A stretch of 64,000 nucleotides of DNA from Cupriavidus cauae. Lineage in GTDB: Bacteria > Pseudomonadota > Gammaproteobacteria > Burkholderiales > Burkholderiaceae. Positions within the stretch are counted from its first letter, which is position 1, and every line of letters begins with the position of its first letter. The position numbers and the translations under genes are program-made. This document shows positions 25,941 through 35,311 of the stretch, piece by piece. The notes under the pieces were generated by a model. The model was not told the origin of the DNA, searched no databases, and saw nothing but the letters and a program-made list of their open reading frames with translations. The DNA lies in assembly GCF_008632125.1 (NCBI RefSeq), contig NZ_VWRN01000035.1:224938-288937 (forward strand), read 5' to 3'.

Positions 25941-27013
25941 GCCGCGCTCCGTGCCGCCTCAGCGGGAACCGTCACCAGATGGCTGGTATCGATGCGCAGG
26001 CCGACGCGGTCGCCGGCCGCCCAGCGGTCGCGTCGCGCGGTATCGAGCACGATCGGCGCAGGGGCGCCCACGTCGACCAGCAGCCTGGTCGCATGGCCCA
26101 GGAACAGGGCGGTGACGACGCTGCCGGTCACATGGACATCGGGCGCGCCGGGCGCGTCGGTCAGCGACACGTCTTCCGGCCGGAACATCAGCTCGGCCTG
26201 TGCGATCTCGATGTGTTTCGCCTCACGCGGCAGCGCGCCTCCCGGCACGCGCCACACGTGGTCGGCCGCAGCTGCCGGCAAGCGGTTCATGGTGCCGATG
26301 AAGTCCGCGACGAAGGCGTTGGCCGGATTCCGGTAGACCTCCTGCGGCGTGCCGCTTTGCGCGATGCGTCCCTTGTCCATCACGATGATGCGATCGCCCA
26401 GCGCCATCGCCTCCGCCTGGTCGTGCGTGACATAGACGGTCGTGATGCGCAGGCTGCGCAGCAAGCGGTTGATATCGGCGCGCAGTGCGTCGCGCAGCTT
26501 GGCATCGAGCGCGGTCAGCGGTTCGTCCAGCAGCAATACGCGCGGCTGCACGGCAATGGCGCGCGCCAGGGCCACGCGTTGGCGCTGGCCCCCGGAAAGC
26601 TGGTCGACCCGCCGATTGGCGAAGGCGCCCAACTGCATCATGGCCAGCATGTCGTCGACGCGCCGTCGGCGGGTCTGCGCATCGACCTTGCGCACGCGCA
26701 GGCCGTAGCCGATGTTCTCGGCGACTGTCATATTGGGGAAGAGGGCATAGTTCTGGAACACCATGCCGACGCCACGCTGCTCGATCGGCAGATGCGTGAC
26801 CGGGGCACCGCCGAACAGCACCTCGCCACCCGCATCGGGAAATTCCAGGCCCGCGATCATGCGAAGCGTGGTGGTCTTGCCGCAGCCCGATGGGCCGAGC
26901 AGTACGACGGTTTCGCCGGCGCCGATGTCCAGGTCCAGCGGTTCGAGCGCACGCGTGCCGTCGGGGAACGTCTTGCCGCAGTGGCGCAGTGCGATGGTGG
27001 TGGGCTCATGCAT
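25937..27013 (-). CDS. ABC transporter ATP-binding protein, PotA/FbpC type
   Basis: The 358-residue ATPase has Walker A GPSGCGKTTTLR, LSGGQRQRVALARA, Walker B LLLDEPLTALDAKLR and switch His in VYVTHDQAEAM, followed by a TOBE-type C-terminal region. It drives the importer formed with the two upstream permeases and binding protein. It overlaps the preceding permease gene by 8 nt. Confidence 0.92.
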   Translation of the reverse strand: MHEPTTIALRHCGKTFPDGTRALEPLDLDIGAGETVVLLGPSGCGKTTTLRMIAGLEFPDAGGEVLFGGAPVTHLPIEQRGVGMVFQNYALFPNMTVAENIGYGLRVRKVDAQTRRRRVDDMLAMMQLGAFANRRVDQLSGGQRQRVALARAIAVQPRVLLLDEPLTALDAKLRDALRADINRLLRSLRITTVYVTHDQAEAMALGDRIIVMDKGRIAQSGTPQEVYRNPANAFVADFIGTMNRLPAAAADHVWRVPGGALPREAKHIEIAQAELMFRPEDVSLTDAPGAPDVHVTGSVVTALFLGHATRLLVDVGAPAPIVLDTARRDRWAAGDRVGLRIDTSHLVTVPAEAARSAA

Positions 27014-27932
27014 GGCGGGGGGCCTCCGTTTGGGGCTGGGGCTGGGACTGCGGCGCGCTATCCGGGCCGACAGGTGGATTCAGCGAAGTGGTGACCGTGC
27101 CGGCGAACGGCACGGGCGTGTCCTGCTCCGGATGTCGCCGGGCGCGCGCACCCATTGCGGACACCATTTGCATCACCACCAGCAGCGGGATGATCATCAG
27201 GAAAAACACGATGGTGTAGGCGGAGCCGATCTCCAGCCGCATCGAGGCATAGCTGTCGGCGAGTCCGACCGGCAGCGTCTGCGTGGTCGGGGTATGGAGC
27301 ATCCAGGTCAGGTTGAACTCGCCGACCGACAGCGTCACGACCATCAGTGCGCCGGCGAGAATGCCTTGCCGGCAATTGGGCAGCACCACCGTGAAGAATC
27401 GCTGCATGCGCGTGGCGCCAAGGCTTGCGGCCGCGTCTTCCAGCGTGCGGATGTCGATGGCGGACATGATGGCCAATACCGACCGGACCATGAAGGGCAG
27501 GGTGAACAGGACATGCCCGATCAGGATAAAGACCCAACTGGTGCGCAACCAAGGCAGTCCGCCATACAGCAGGATCAGGCCGAGCGCCGTCGCCAGGCCG
27601 GGGATCGCCACCGGCAACATCAGCAACTCTTCGATCAGCCGGGTCAGGCGGCTGCGGCGCAGCGCCATGTAGTAGGCGGCCGGAACGCCGAGCACCAGCG
27701 TGCAGCCCAGGCACGCCAGCGCAATGCCGAGCGACAGGAAGATGGTGTTGCGGTACAGGCCCCACACCTCCTGGACCCACCGCGTGGTCAGGCCGCTCTC
27801 CAGCCCGACGAAGATATTGTTGGTCAGGCCCGCCAGCACGGAGAGCGCCACGGGTACGGTCATGAAGGCGCAAACGGCGAGCGTCAGTGCCAATTGCGCC
27901 CAATAGGCGTAGCCACGACGGACGGAATTCAT
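27006..27932 (-). CDS. ABC transporter permease (second), PotC/PhnV-like
   Basis: The 308-residue membrane protein has about six helices and an EAA-type loop (LEDAAASLGATRMQRFFTVV). The ATG at 27932 is chosen because it follows the end of the first permease gene (27943) closely; an upstream ATG at 27959 would add nine residues overlapping it. The C-terminal 30 residues are Pro/Gln-rich and probably disordered. Confidence 0.88.
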   Translation of the reverse strand: MNSVRRGYAYWAQLALTLAVCAFMTVPVALSVLAGLTNNIFVGLESGLTTRWVQEVWGLYRNTIFLSLGIALACLGCTLVLGVPAAYYMALRRSRLTRLIEELLMLPVAIPGLATALGLILLYGGLPWLRTSWVFILIGHVLFTLPFMVRSVLAIMSAIDIRTLEDAAASLGATRMQRFFTVVLPNCRQGILAGALMVVTLSVGEFNLTWMLHTPTTQTLPVGLADSYASMRLEIGSAYTIVFFLMIIPLLVVMQMVSAMGARARRHPEQDTPVPFAGTVTTSLNPPVGPDSAPQSQPQPQTEAPRHA

Positions 27933-27942
27933 GCGGGCGCTC

Positions 27943-28776
27943 CTATGCGGTGGCGGCAACCGCGTTGCCGGACAGATGCCGAGCCACCGCCAGCAGGGCC
28001 CATGTCACGGCACCGAGCAGGATCGACAGCGCGGCGGCCATGCCGAAGTTGGCGTAGTTCGTGAACTCGTTGTAGATGGTCAGCGGCAGCACGTCGAGCT
28101 GCGTCGCCAGCGTGAACGCGGTGCCGAACGCGCCCATGCTGGTGGCAAAACAGATCGCGCCGCTGGAGATCAGGGCGGGCATCAGCGCGGGCAGCATCAC
28201 GTCGCGCACCACGCGCCACCGGTTGGCACCGAGCGAGCGGGCCGCTTCCTCCAGCGAGGCGTCAAGCTTCTCCACGGCCGCCATCACGGTCAGGATCACG
28301 CGGGGAATGGAGAAATACAGGTAGCCGACGAACAGTCCCGCCATGCCATAGGCGAACGTCCAGCGCTCGCCGGCAAGCAGATCGCCGATCGAAGCGAGCA
28401 GGCCGTTGCGGCCGCCCAGCATGATGACCATGAAGCCGATCACCACGCCGGGGAATGCCAGCGGAAAGGTCAGCATGGCAACCAGTACCGACTTGCCGGG
28501 CACCGGATGCCGCTGCAGGAAGGTCCCTGCCACGCCGGCAATCGCCAGCGTGACCAGCGTCACCGATGCCGACAGCAGCACCGTGGACAGCAGGCTGTGC
28601 AGATAGCGCGGGCTGGACAGCACGGTCCAATAGACGCCGGCGCCGTCGTCGCCCGCCACGCTGACCGCCAGCAGCTTGGCCATTGGAAGGCAGAAGAACG
28701 CCAGGAAAACGATGAGCGCCGGCAATGCAAAGACGATCAGCGTGCGGGCGTTGGGTGAAGAGGGGCGACGGCGCAT
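27943..28776 (-). CDS. ABC transporter permease (first), PotB/PhnU-like
   Basis: The 277-residue inner-membrane permease starts MRRRPSSPNARTLIVFALPAL and has about six helices and the EAA loop (LEEAARSLGANRWRVVRDVM). The frame is open upstream, but those residues have no gene character and overlap the binding-protein gene. It works with the 27006-27932 permease. Confidence 0.88.
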   Translation of the reverse strand: MRRRPSSPNARTLIVFALPALIVFLAFFCLPMAKLLAVSVAGDDGAGVYWTVLSSPRYLHSLLSTVLLSASVTLVTLAIAGVAGTFLQRHPVPGKSVLVAMLTFPLAFPGVVIGFMVIMLGGRNGLLASIGDLLAGERWTFAYGMAGLFVGYLYFSIPRVILTVMAAVEKLDASLEEAARSLGANRWRVVRDVMLPALMPALISSGAICFATSMGAFGTAFTLATQLDVLPLTIYNEFTNYANFGMAAALSILLGAVTWALLAVARHLSGNAVAATA

Positions 28777-28847
28777 GGTGAGGGTGTCTCCATCCGAAGT
28801 GAGCCGGAAAAAGGGCGGGCCGGAGCGACGTGCGCCCCGGCGCTGCG

Positions 28848-29870
28848 TCAGCGCACTTCCTTCAGGTATTGGTCGCTGAAGGCCTTCTGGACTTCGGCCA
28901 TCTTGCCGTAGTCGATGGTCTTGGCGCGGGCGTAGTCCGAAGCGGGCAGGAAGCGCGCCTCGACCTCCTTGGACACCGCCTTGGCCCGTACCGGCCGCAG
29001 ATAGGCATTCGCCCACAGCGCCTGCCCGGCGTCGGACAGCACGAAGTCCAGCACCTTGCGCGCTTCGGCCGGATGCGGCGCCTTGTTGACCATGCTCATG
29101 ACGTAGGGCACCACCAGCGTGCCTTCCTTGGGAATCACGAAGGCGACATTGGCGCGATCCTTGTAGCGGGCGCGATAGGCGTTGAAGTCGTAGTCCAGCA
29201 GGATGGGAATTTCACCGGACAGCACGCGCGCATACGCCGTCTGCTTCGGCACGATGGGCTGGTTCTTCTGCAGGTCCTTGAAGAACTTCAGCGCCGGGCC
29301 GAAATTGTCGAGCGAGCCGCCCAGGGCCTGGTTGATCGCCACCGCGCCCACATAGCCGACGAAGGCGCTGGCCGGATCGAGATAGCCCACCATGCCCTTG
29401 TACTCGGGCTTCTGCAGGTCGGCCCACGATTGCGGCACCGGCTTGCCGCGCAGCGCATCGACGTTGACCATCAGGCCCAGCGTGCCCGAATGGATCGCAA
29501 ACCAGTGGCCTTGCGGGTCCTTGAGGCCGTCCGGGATGTCATTCCAGTTGGCCGGCTTGTAGGGCGCCGTCACGCCTTCCTTCTGCGCCTGGATGCCGAA
29601 CGTCACGCCGTAATACACCACGTCGGCCACCGGGTTGGCCTTTTCCGCGACGATCTGGGCCAGCGACTGACCCGAGTTCTTGTTGTCGTGCGGCACCGTG
29701 ACGCCGGTCTTTTCCTTGATCGCGCGGATCTGCGCAGCCCAGTCCGCCCATTCCGGCGGGCAGTTGTAGCAGATGGCGGTTTGCGCGGCCGCGGCGTGGC
29801 TGAATACGACCGCGCCGAGCGTGGGCAGCACCCAGCGCAAGCGGCGCAGCCAGGACGAAGTCGATTGCAT
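28848..29870 (-). CDS. ABC transporter periplasmic substrate-binding protein (AfuA/PhnS type)
   Basis: The 340-residue protein has a signal peptide (about residues 1-29, cleavage after AAAAQ) and the fold of family 6-like binding proteins used for ferric iron, polyamines or 2-aminoethylphosphonate. Just after the signal it has AICYNCPPEW, where two Cys could form a disulfide. AGGAG precedes ATG 29870. The metallophosphoesterase in the operon suggests a phosphate-ester or phosphonate-like ligand rather than iron, by inference. Confidence 0.88.
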   Translation of the reverse strand: MQSTSSWLRRLRWVLPTLGAVVFSHAAAAQTAICYNCPPEWADWAAQIRAIKEKTGVTVPHDNKNSGQSLAQIVAEKANPVADVVYYGVTFGIQAQKEGVTAPYKPANWNDIPDGLKDPQGHWFAIHSGTLGLMVNVDALRGKPVPQSWADLQKPEYKGMVGYLDPASAFVGYVGAVAINQALGGSLDNFGPALKFFKDLQKNQPIVPKQTAYARVLSGEIPILLDYDFNAYRARYKDRANVAFVIPKEGTLVVPYVMSMVNKAPHPAEARKVLDFVLSDAGQALWANAYLRPVRAKAVSKEVEARFLPASDYARAKTIDYGKMAEVQKAFSDQYLKEVR

Positions 29871-29956
29871 GATGCACTCCTTTTCTAGGTACGACGGTGG
29901 TGGAAAACGGCATAAGTCGATGCGAGTGAAGCGCGCCGGTTCGGCTGCGCCGGGTG

Positions 29957-31051
29957 CTAGGCGGGTGGTCCGACGGTGGCGCCCGCGCGGATCGCGTGCG
30001 GCAGCAGCGTTGCCCGTGGCGGGCCACGGTCCGGTGCGGCGTCGGCGCCGGCGGCGTTCAGCCGTGCCAGCAGGCAAGCCAGCGCGCGGGCACCGATCTC
30101 GTTGTTGGGCTGCACGACCGTGGACAGCGGCGGCTCCAGCAGCTGGCCCAGTTCGATGCCGTCGTAGCCGAGCACGGAGATATCGCCGGGTACGGACAGT
30201 CCCAGGCGCTTCAGAATGGATATCACGCCGATCGCCAGCATGTCGTTGGTGCAGAACAGCGCCGTGGATCCGCGCGGCGCGGTGACGAGGCGCCGAATGT
30301 GCTCGGCCTCCTCCGGCGTATGCGTGGGGGTGTGTGCCGGCAGCGACAGCGGTGGCAGCGGTTCCAGGCCATGCGCGCGCATCGCGTCCTGATACCCCGC
30401 ATAGCGTTGCTTGGCGCGGTCCGATGCGGCGAAGGCGCCCGATACCACCGCGATGCGCCGATGCCCGGCGGCGATCAGCGTCTCCACGCCGGCGCGTGCG
30501 CTGACGCGGTTGTCCACCGATACCCAGTAGTGTTTGCCGCGGCGCGTCCCCTGGTTGTACGCGAGCACATACGGCACGCGCTCCGCATCCAGTTGGTCCA
30601 GCACCGCGCTGCGGGCTGCATCGGCCACCGTCAGCACCATGCCGTCGACCCGATGGCGCAGCAGATATTCGATCCGCTCGCGTTCGCGCGCGGGGTCGTA
30701 GCGGCTGGTCACCAGCATCAGCGAATAGCCTTGCGCGAGCGCTGCCTCCTCGATGCCGCGCCAGCATTCGGCAAATACCGCATTTTCCAGCGTCGGCAGC
30801 ATGACGCCGACGATGCGCGTGCGCTGCGCCCGCAGCTTGGCACCCAACAGGTTGGGGCGGAAGCCAAGTTCGCCCGCCGCCCGCAACACGCGCTCGGCGG
30901 TGTCCTGGCGGACCAGTTCCGGATTGCTGAACACGCGCGATGCCGTGGCCAGCGACACGCTCGCCGCCTGCGCAACGTTCATCAGGGTCGCGCCATTGGA
31001 CGGCGTGGGCGACGCGGACGACGTGGCGAGGGCTGCGGGTTTACGAGGCAT
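29957..31051 (-). CDS. LacI family transcriptional regulator
   Basis: The 364-residue repressor has an N-terminal LacI HTH (NVAQAASVSLATASRVFSNP, about residues 25-44) with hinge helix and a periplasmic-binding-like effector domain ending near residue 345. It is the first gene of a same-strand run into the ABC importer, and an 18-bp operator sits 27 bp upstream of its start, so it probably represses itself and the importer until the ligand is present. Confidence 0.93.
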   Translation of the reverse strand: MPRKPAALATSSASPTPSNGATLMNVAQAASVSLATASRVFSNPELVRQDTAERVLRAAGELGFRPNLLGAKLRAQRTRIVGVMLPTLENAVFAECWRGIEEAALAQGYSLMLVTSRYDPARERERIEYLLRHRVDGMVLTVADAARSAVLDQLDAERVPYVLAYNQGTRRGKHYWVSVDNRVSARAGVETLIAAGHRRIAVVSGAFAASDRAKQRYAGYQDAMRAHGLEPLPPLSLPAHTPTHTPEEAEHIRRLVTAPRGSTALFCTNDMLAIGVISILKRLGLSVPGDISVLGYDGIELGQLLEPPLSTVVQPNNEIGARALACLLARLNAAGADAAPDRGPPRATLLPHAIRAGATVGPPA

Positions 31052-31077
31052 TCGGCTGGAACCGGGGTGGGGGGTTA

Positions 31078-31095
31078 AATGAAAACGTTTTCATT
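31078..31095. promoter_or_regulatory. Perfect LacI-type operator
   Basis: AATGAAAACGTTTTCATT is an 18-bp perfect palindrome with the central CG and A/T-rich arms typical of LacI-family operators. It lies 27 bp upstream of the LacI gene, within the expected promoter region. Autoregulation and control of the whole transporter operon follow by inference. Confidence 0.85.
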
Positions 31096-31289
31096 CAAGC
31101 CGCAAAAAAACCGGTGTCAAGGACAACCGGTGGTGCGGTGCGCCGCAAAAAAGCCGGCGCGGTCATGCGATCGGCATCGGTGGCCGAACAGGGGCGATTG
31201 TGCGCGGCGCAAATGACAGCAGGATGAAACTGGGGGAAGGCCCAGCAGGAAGGCGTTCGGGAAGGCGGCCGGCCCCGGATCTCTTCAGC

Positions 31290-31862
31290 TCAATTGGCGC
31301 CGCCCCGCAGCAGACAGCCGTCGAGCACCGGCGTGGTACCCACGATGCCCGCACCGGAGCACTCGACCGCGACCTTCTGTCCGCGCCGGACCATCGTGGC
31401 GCGCGCTTCCACTTCGCAGACCGGCCGCGCGGCGCCGCAGTTCTGCTGTTCCAGCAGGTTCGCGCGTACCGGCTGATCGGGGTCGGTGGTGCGGATATCG
31501 AGATAGACCCGCGTATCGCCCTCGCGTCGAATCCCGCTGGCCACGCCCTCGACGATGAAGTACGCCCCGCGATAACGTTGATCGGCGCTGTCGCGATCTT
31601 CGCGATAGTCTTGCAGGATCGCGGCCGCCTGGTACACCTGCAGGCGATCGGCGGATCGCGTTGGGTCGATGCTGAACGGTTCGAGTGTGCCGCCGCGGTA
31701 AATGCCGCCCGCCGCGCTGGCGGATGGAACCTGCGACGCCTCCGCAACGGAAGAGGAGGCGGTGTCGCTGGCATTGTTCTGCTCGTTGCCCACCAGCCAC
31801 AGCATGGCGATGACCGCCAATAGGATCAGGGCAATGGCGATTTGTCGGGTCTTGTCAGTCAT
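31290..31862 (-). CDS. OB-fold (tRNA_anti-like) membrane-anchored protein
   Basis: The 190-residue protein has one N-terminal membrane anchor (QIAIALILLAVIAMLWLVG, about residues 6-24), a disordered Ser/Ala linker, then a periplasmic beta-rich domain (AYFIVEGVASGIRREGDTRVYLDIRT region) resembling the OB-fold tRNA_anti-like family, with several Cys towards the end (QNCGAARPVCEV, VECSG, GCLL). The function is unknown. It starts at ATG 31862 (31901 would add 13 non-typical residues). It stands alone. Confidence 0.65.
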   Translation of the reverse strand: MTDKTRQIAIALILLAVIAMLWLVGNEQNNASDTASSSVAEASQVPSASAAGGIYRGGTLEPFSIDPTRSADRLQVYQAAAILQDYREDRDSADQRYRGAYFIVEGVASGIRREGDTRVYLDIRTTDPDQPVRANLLEQQNCGAARPVCEVEARATMVRRGQKVAVECSGAGIVGTTPVLDGCLLRGGAN

Positions 31863-31993
31863 TGAGGGATAGGTGAAAGGGCCGGCCCCCTCGGGGGGCA
31901 CGGCATGCGGGATGCAGCCGAGGGCGACAGTCTAGTCGTCTTTCCTTTCAACATCCGCTTCGCGGTCGGCGTGAGACCCGGACGTCAATAAAA

Positions 31994-32029
31994 AAGCCCG
32001 GGCGATTTCTCTCGCCCGGGCTTCTTTTG
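31994..32029 (-). terminator. Factor-independent terminator of the PhoX gene
   Basis: A 12-bp perfect stem (31994-32005 with 32012-32023; core GCCCGGGC) with a 6-nt loop is followed on the minus strand by TTTTTTATT. It begins about 14 bp after the stop of the PhoX-type gene. A T-run on the other side (32024-32027) could make it weakly bidirectional. Confidence 0.85.
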
Positions 32030-32042
32030 ACGCGTCTGAGGC

Positions 32043-34016
32043 TTATCCCTTCGCCAACTTCACCGAAGTGGCATCGCCCGTGATGTATCCCACTGCCGCC
32101 CCGAACCGATCCTTGTAATTGGCCCGAACCAGCGGATCGAGCGTCGGCTTGACGATGTCATGCAATGGCGATTCCCAATCCCCCGGATGCTGGAACGAAC
32201 TCATGACGTAAGTCCATCCATTGATCTCGTCGACCGCATGCAGGCCGGTCGATTCCGCGCCGGCCGGCGTCGACAACACGCGCGACAGCTTCTTCGTATC
32301 GACGTTGTAAGCCCACAGGAAGTTGTTGACGTGGGTATTGCTGTCCTCGCCGATAAACAGCGTGCGCAGCTTTTCCGAGAACTTGAGGTTGTCTGGCGTC
32401 GCGATCTTGTCCGGGTTGGCGAAATTGCCCAGCGCGTCCTGCTGCTTGAGCTTGCCGCCGCCAAAGTCTTCGGCGATCAGTTCGGGGACGGCGGCCATAT
32501 CGACCGGCACCCATTCCGAATTGATGGGCGCACCGGTGGTATCCGCCTGGCCGCCGCGCAAGTTTTGCGCATAGACCGCGCCGGAGTAGGGGCCTTCGAC
32601 CTTGACGCCGCCCGAGCCGTTCAGCATGGACGATTCGATGCGGGACATCGCGATATAGGCGACCTTGTCGCGGGCGTTGATCGTCGTGCCTTCCCACTTG
32701 GTGAATCCCAGGCTGCCGCCCTTGAGCGCCGCGTAGCGGTGCGTCTCGAGGAAGGCCGCGGCCTTTTCCATGCCGGGCATCAGCTTGACCCACTGGAAGC
32801 CGCCATTGAACGGGATGCGGGTATAGCTGGTATCGCCCGGATCGGTGGTCTTGACGTCGAAGATGTCGGTGGCCTGGATGCCGCCGCGCACCAGCGCGCG
32901 GATTTCGTCGCTGGTGGCGTGGCCCAGCGGAATCCAGCTCAGCGTGGCCGAGCCCGGGCCGGTGCCCGAGGTTTGATTCCACTTGCCGACGTACAGCGTG
33001 CCGGACGACAGGTCACGCGCGCGGTCGGCGATGAACATGAAGGCGCCGCCGTTGGTGGCGTCGTCGCCCATCAGCACGGTGCGCTCGTCGGGCGCGACGC
33101 AGACCAGCTCATGCGAGATCCGGCCCAGGCAGTAGTGCTTGACGATGGAGCCGGTGCCGTCGGGGTTCACCGTGACCTCGGGCAGATGGCCGTAGTCGTA
33201 CGGCGAGGCCGCGGTCGGGTCGCCGAAGGTGTAGCTGCTGAAGCGCTGGAACTGCGTGTTCGACGCGATCGTGAAGGCGTCCGGTTCGTATTCCTCGCTC
33301 GACAGGTGCGTGTTCCACGGCGACAGGCTGGCGCCGCAGGTGATCCACAGCCCGCGCGCCGACGACGTATCGACGTTGTGGTACTTGACGAGCGTCAGCT
33401 TGCCGGTGGCCGGGTCCTGGTCGAGCGTCAGGATCGCGATCGGCGAGGGCAGCATGCCGTAGGTGGAGGCGCCGGCCTGGTCGCGCGTGGTGTATTCGAA
33501 CTGCACGACCGCGAACACCGGTTTGCCCTTGACGCCCGGCACGTTGGCGTCCGCCAGCGTCAGCAGCGAGCTTCCGTCGACGCAGTCGGAGAAGAACTGG
33601 CGCTCGCTGCCGGGCACCGAGCGGTCGACGATCGGCTGGTTGTGGATGTCGAAGTAGCCGCCGGCCACGACGGTGCCGCCCTTGCCGTCGGGCACCTTAT
33701 CGCCGGTGATGAAGAAGGGCTGATAGGCGAGCTTGTAGGTCTGGCTGCTGCCGTCGCTGAACGAGACCTTCAGTTCGGAGCCGACCGTGGTGGTGGCCAT
33801 GGCCGCCGGCGCGGCCAGCGTCGGGGCGCTCATGCCGATGAATTCGGCGGTGGTGAAGGTGGCGGTCGGCGTGCCGGGGTTCGGCGCGGTGTCCGCGTCG
33901 TCGTCGCCGCCGCAGCCGGCCAGCAGTGCGGCCGAGGCCGAGCCCAGCGGCAGCATCGGGGAGGTGGCGAGGAATTTGAGAATGGTGCGGCGAGATGGAT
34001 TCGGTGTTGGCTTCAT
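32043..34016 (-). CDS. PhoX family phosphatase (DUF839), Tat-exported
   Basis: The 657-residue protein has a Tat signal (PSRRTILKFLATSPML) followed by a lipobox-like LLAGCGG, so it may be a lipoprotein or simply exported. The remainder matches the PhoX/DUF839 family: GLWITCGASLSPWNTHLSSEEYEPD (cited as the region about residues 224-248) contains the characteristic Cys and Glu residues, and LGRISHELVCVAPDERTVLMGDD follows. PhoX enzymes are Ca/Fe-dependent alkaline phosphatases. A strong terminator follows. Confidence 0.88.
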   Translation of the reverse strand: MKPTPNPSRRTILKFLATSPMLPLGSASAALLAGCGGDDDADTAPNPGTPTATFTTAEFIGMSAPTLAAPAAMATTTVGSELKVSFSDGSSQTYKLAYQPFFITGDKVPDGKGGTVVAGGYFDIHNQPIVDRSVPGSERQFFSDCVDGSSLLTLADANVPGVKGKPVFAVVQFEYTTRDQAGASTYGMLPSPIAILTLDQDPATGKLTLVKYHNVDTSSARGLWITCGASLSPWNTHLSSEEYEPDAFTIASNTQFQRFSSYTFGDPTAASPYDYGHLPEVTVNPDGTGSIVKHYCLGRISHELVCVAPDERTVLMGDDATNGGAFMFIADRARDLSSGTLYVGKWNQTSGTGPGSATLSWIPLGHATSDEIRALVRGGIQATDIFDVKTTDPGDTSYTRIPFNGGFQWVKLMPGMEKAAAFLETHRYAALKGGSLGFTKWEGTTINARDKVAYIAMSRIESSMLNGSGGVKVEGPYSGAVYAQNLRGGQADTTGAPINSEWVPVDMAAVPELIAEDFGGGKLKQQDALGNFANPDKIATPDNLKFSEKLRTLFIGEDSNTHVNNFLWAYNVDTKKLSRVLSTPAGAESTGLHAVDEINGWTYVMSSFQHPGDWESPLHDIVKPTLDPLVRANYKDRFGAAVGYITGDATSVKLAKG

Positions 34017-34290
34017 GTTGTTGAAAGCAATCTGAAAGTTCGACGCTGCAAACGACGATGCCCGGCGGGTGGCCGGGCATCGAGTGGGACCGCTCTTCGG
34101 AGCGCAGTCGGGATGGTAGGCAGCGTTGATGACAGTTTTTTGACAGCGGGGTGGATGGCCTTCGGCCCGCGCGGTGCCCTCGGTGGCCTCCGTGCCCTCA
34201 GCGTCCTCAGCGCCCTCAGCGTCCTCAGCGGCGGCAGCGGCGGCAGCGGCCGCAACGCGCTCTCAGCGCCGGCAGTGCCCCTCAACGTCC
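34017..34290. repeat. Repeat-rich intergenic region
   Basis: About 34185-34290 is built of short repeated words (CCTCAGCGYCCTCAGCG, then GGCGGCAGC), a low-complexity stretch between the IclR gene end and the PhoX gene start. The PhoX promoter should lie at 34017-34140; I see no clear -35/-10. Confidence 0.6.
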
Positions 34291-35190
34291 TCAGCGCGCA
34301 TTGACGTCCCGCTCGATCGCGCGTGCCGTGACCAGCAACTGCGGCAGCAATTGCCGCAGCGTTTCCTCGACCGTCCAGCGCGATGTCGACACCGCGATGT
34401 TCACCGCGCCGATCGGCTCGCGCTGCCGGTTCAGGATCGCCTTGGCGATCGAGATATCGCCGATGAAGGACTCCTGATCGTTCAACGCATAGCCGCGCTT
34501 GCGCGCGGTCTGCAGGGCCGTGCGCAAGTCGGACAGCTCGGTGCGCGTATGCGGCGTCATCGCGCGGCGCGGCACGCGTGCGAGCAGCCGCATCGCGTCT
34601 TCGATGTCCATTTCGGCAAGGATGGCGCGCCCAGCGGCGGAGCAGTGGATCGGCAGACGGGAGCCGACGTGCAGATCGACGCTGACGGCACGAAAGCCCG
34701 GAAAGCGCACCACATAGACGATCTCGTCGCCTTCCATCTCCATCAGGTTGACCGTCTCGGCGGTGCGGCGATTCAGGTCTTCCAGATGGGGCAGGGCGCG
34801 GTCGCGCAGCGAATCGCTGGACAGCATCGCGTGGCTCAGGTGCAGCACCTTGCCCGATAGCGTAAACGCCCGGGTTTTCGGGTCCTGGCGCAGGTAGCCG
34901 AGCGCGGTCAGCGTATGGGTGATGCGCTGCAACGCGCTGCGGCTCAGCGACGCGTGTTGGCAGAGCTCGGTCAGGCCGACCGGGCGGCCGATGTCGGCCA
35001 GGCGCTCGAGCACTTCGAAGGCCTTGCCGATCGAGGCGATAAAGAGCGGATTGGCGAAGCGGCTGTCGTTGCCCCGCTCATCGCCTCGCTCATCGCCTCG
35101 CTCATTGCTGCGCTGATCGCGATGCCTGCCACCGCCGTTCGCCGCCGCGATCCGGGCTTTCGATCCCCGCACTGCCTTCGCCGTCCCCAT
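34291..35190 (-). CDS. IclR family transcriptional regulator
   Basis: The 299-residue protein has an N-terminal winged HTH (VGLTELCQHASLSRSALQRI, about 70-89) and an IclR effector domain with SAAGRAILAEM and NDQESFIGDISIAKAI. The first 45 residues are unusual, with a charged repeat (NERGDERGDERGND) encoded by 12-bp DNA repeats. It is divergent from the flavoprotein gene at 35312, its probable target. Confidence 0.92.
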   Translation of the reverse strand: MGTAKAVRGSKARIAAANGGGRHRDQRSNERGDERGDERGNDSRFANPLFIASIGKAFEVLERLADIGRPVGLTELCQHASLSRSALQRITHTLTALGYLRQDPKTRAFTLSGKVLHLSHAMLSSDSLRDRALPHLEDLNRRTAETVNLMEMEGDEIVYVVRFPGFRAVSVDLHVGSRLPIHCSAAGRAILAEMDIEDAMRLLARVPRRAMTPHTRTELSDLRTALQTARKRGYALNDQESFIGDISIAKAILNRQREPIGAVNIAVSTSRWTVEETLRQLLPQLLVTARAIERDVNAR

Positions 35191-35221
35191 TTCCCCATTC
35201 TCCCGCGGTGATTCGCCGCAA

Positions 35222-35238
35222 ATATCGCATACCGATAT
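35222..35238. promoter_or_regulatory. Inverted repeat between IclR and flavoprotein genes
   Basis: ATATC (35222-35226) and GATAT (35234-35238) flank GCATACC in the 121-bp divergent spacer, with a second CTAT/ATAG pair just downstream. It is a candidate IclR operator. Confidence 0.45.
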
Positions 35239-35311
35239 CCGCTATTGCGCCCGCGATAGTGAGCCACTTACATTCGAAGCCGTCAAGACATCCACCCATA
35301 CACCGATTCCC

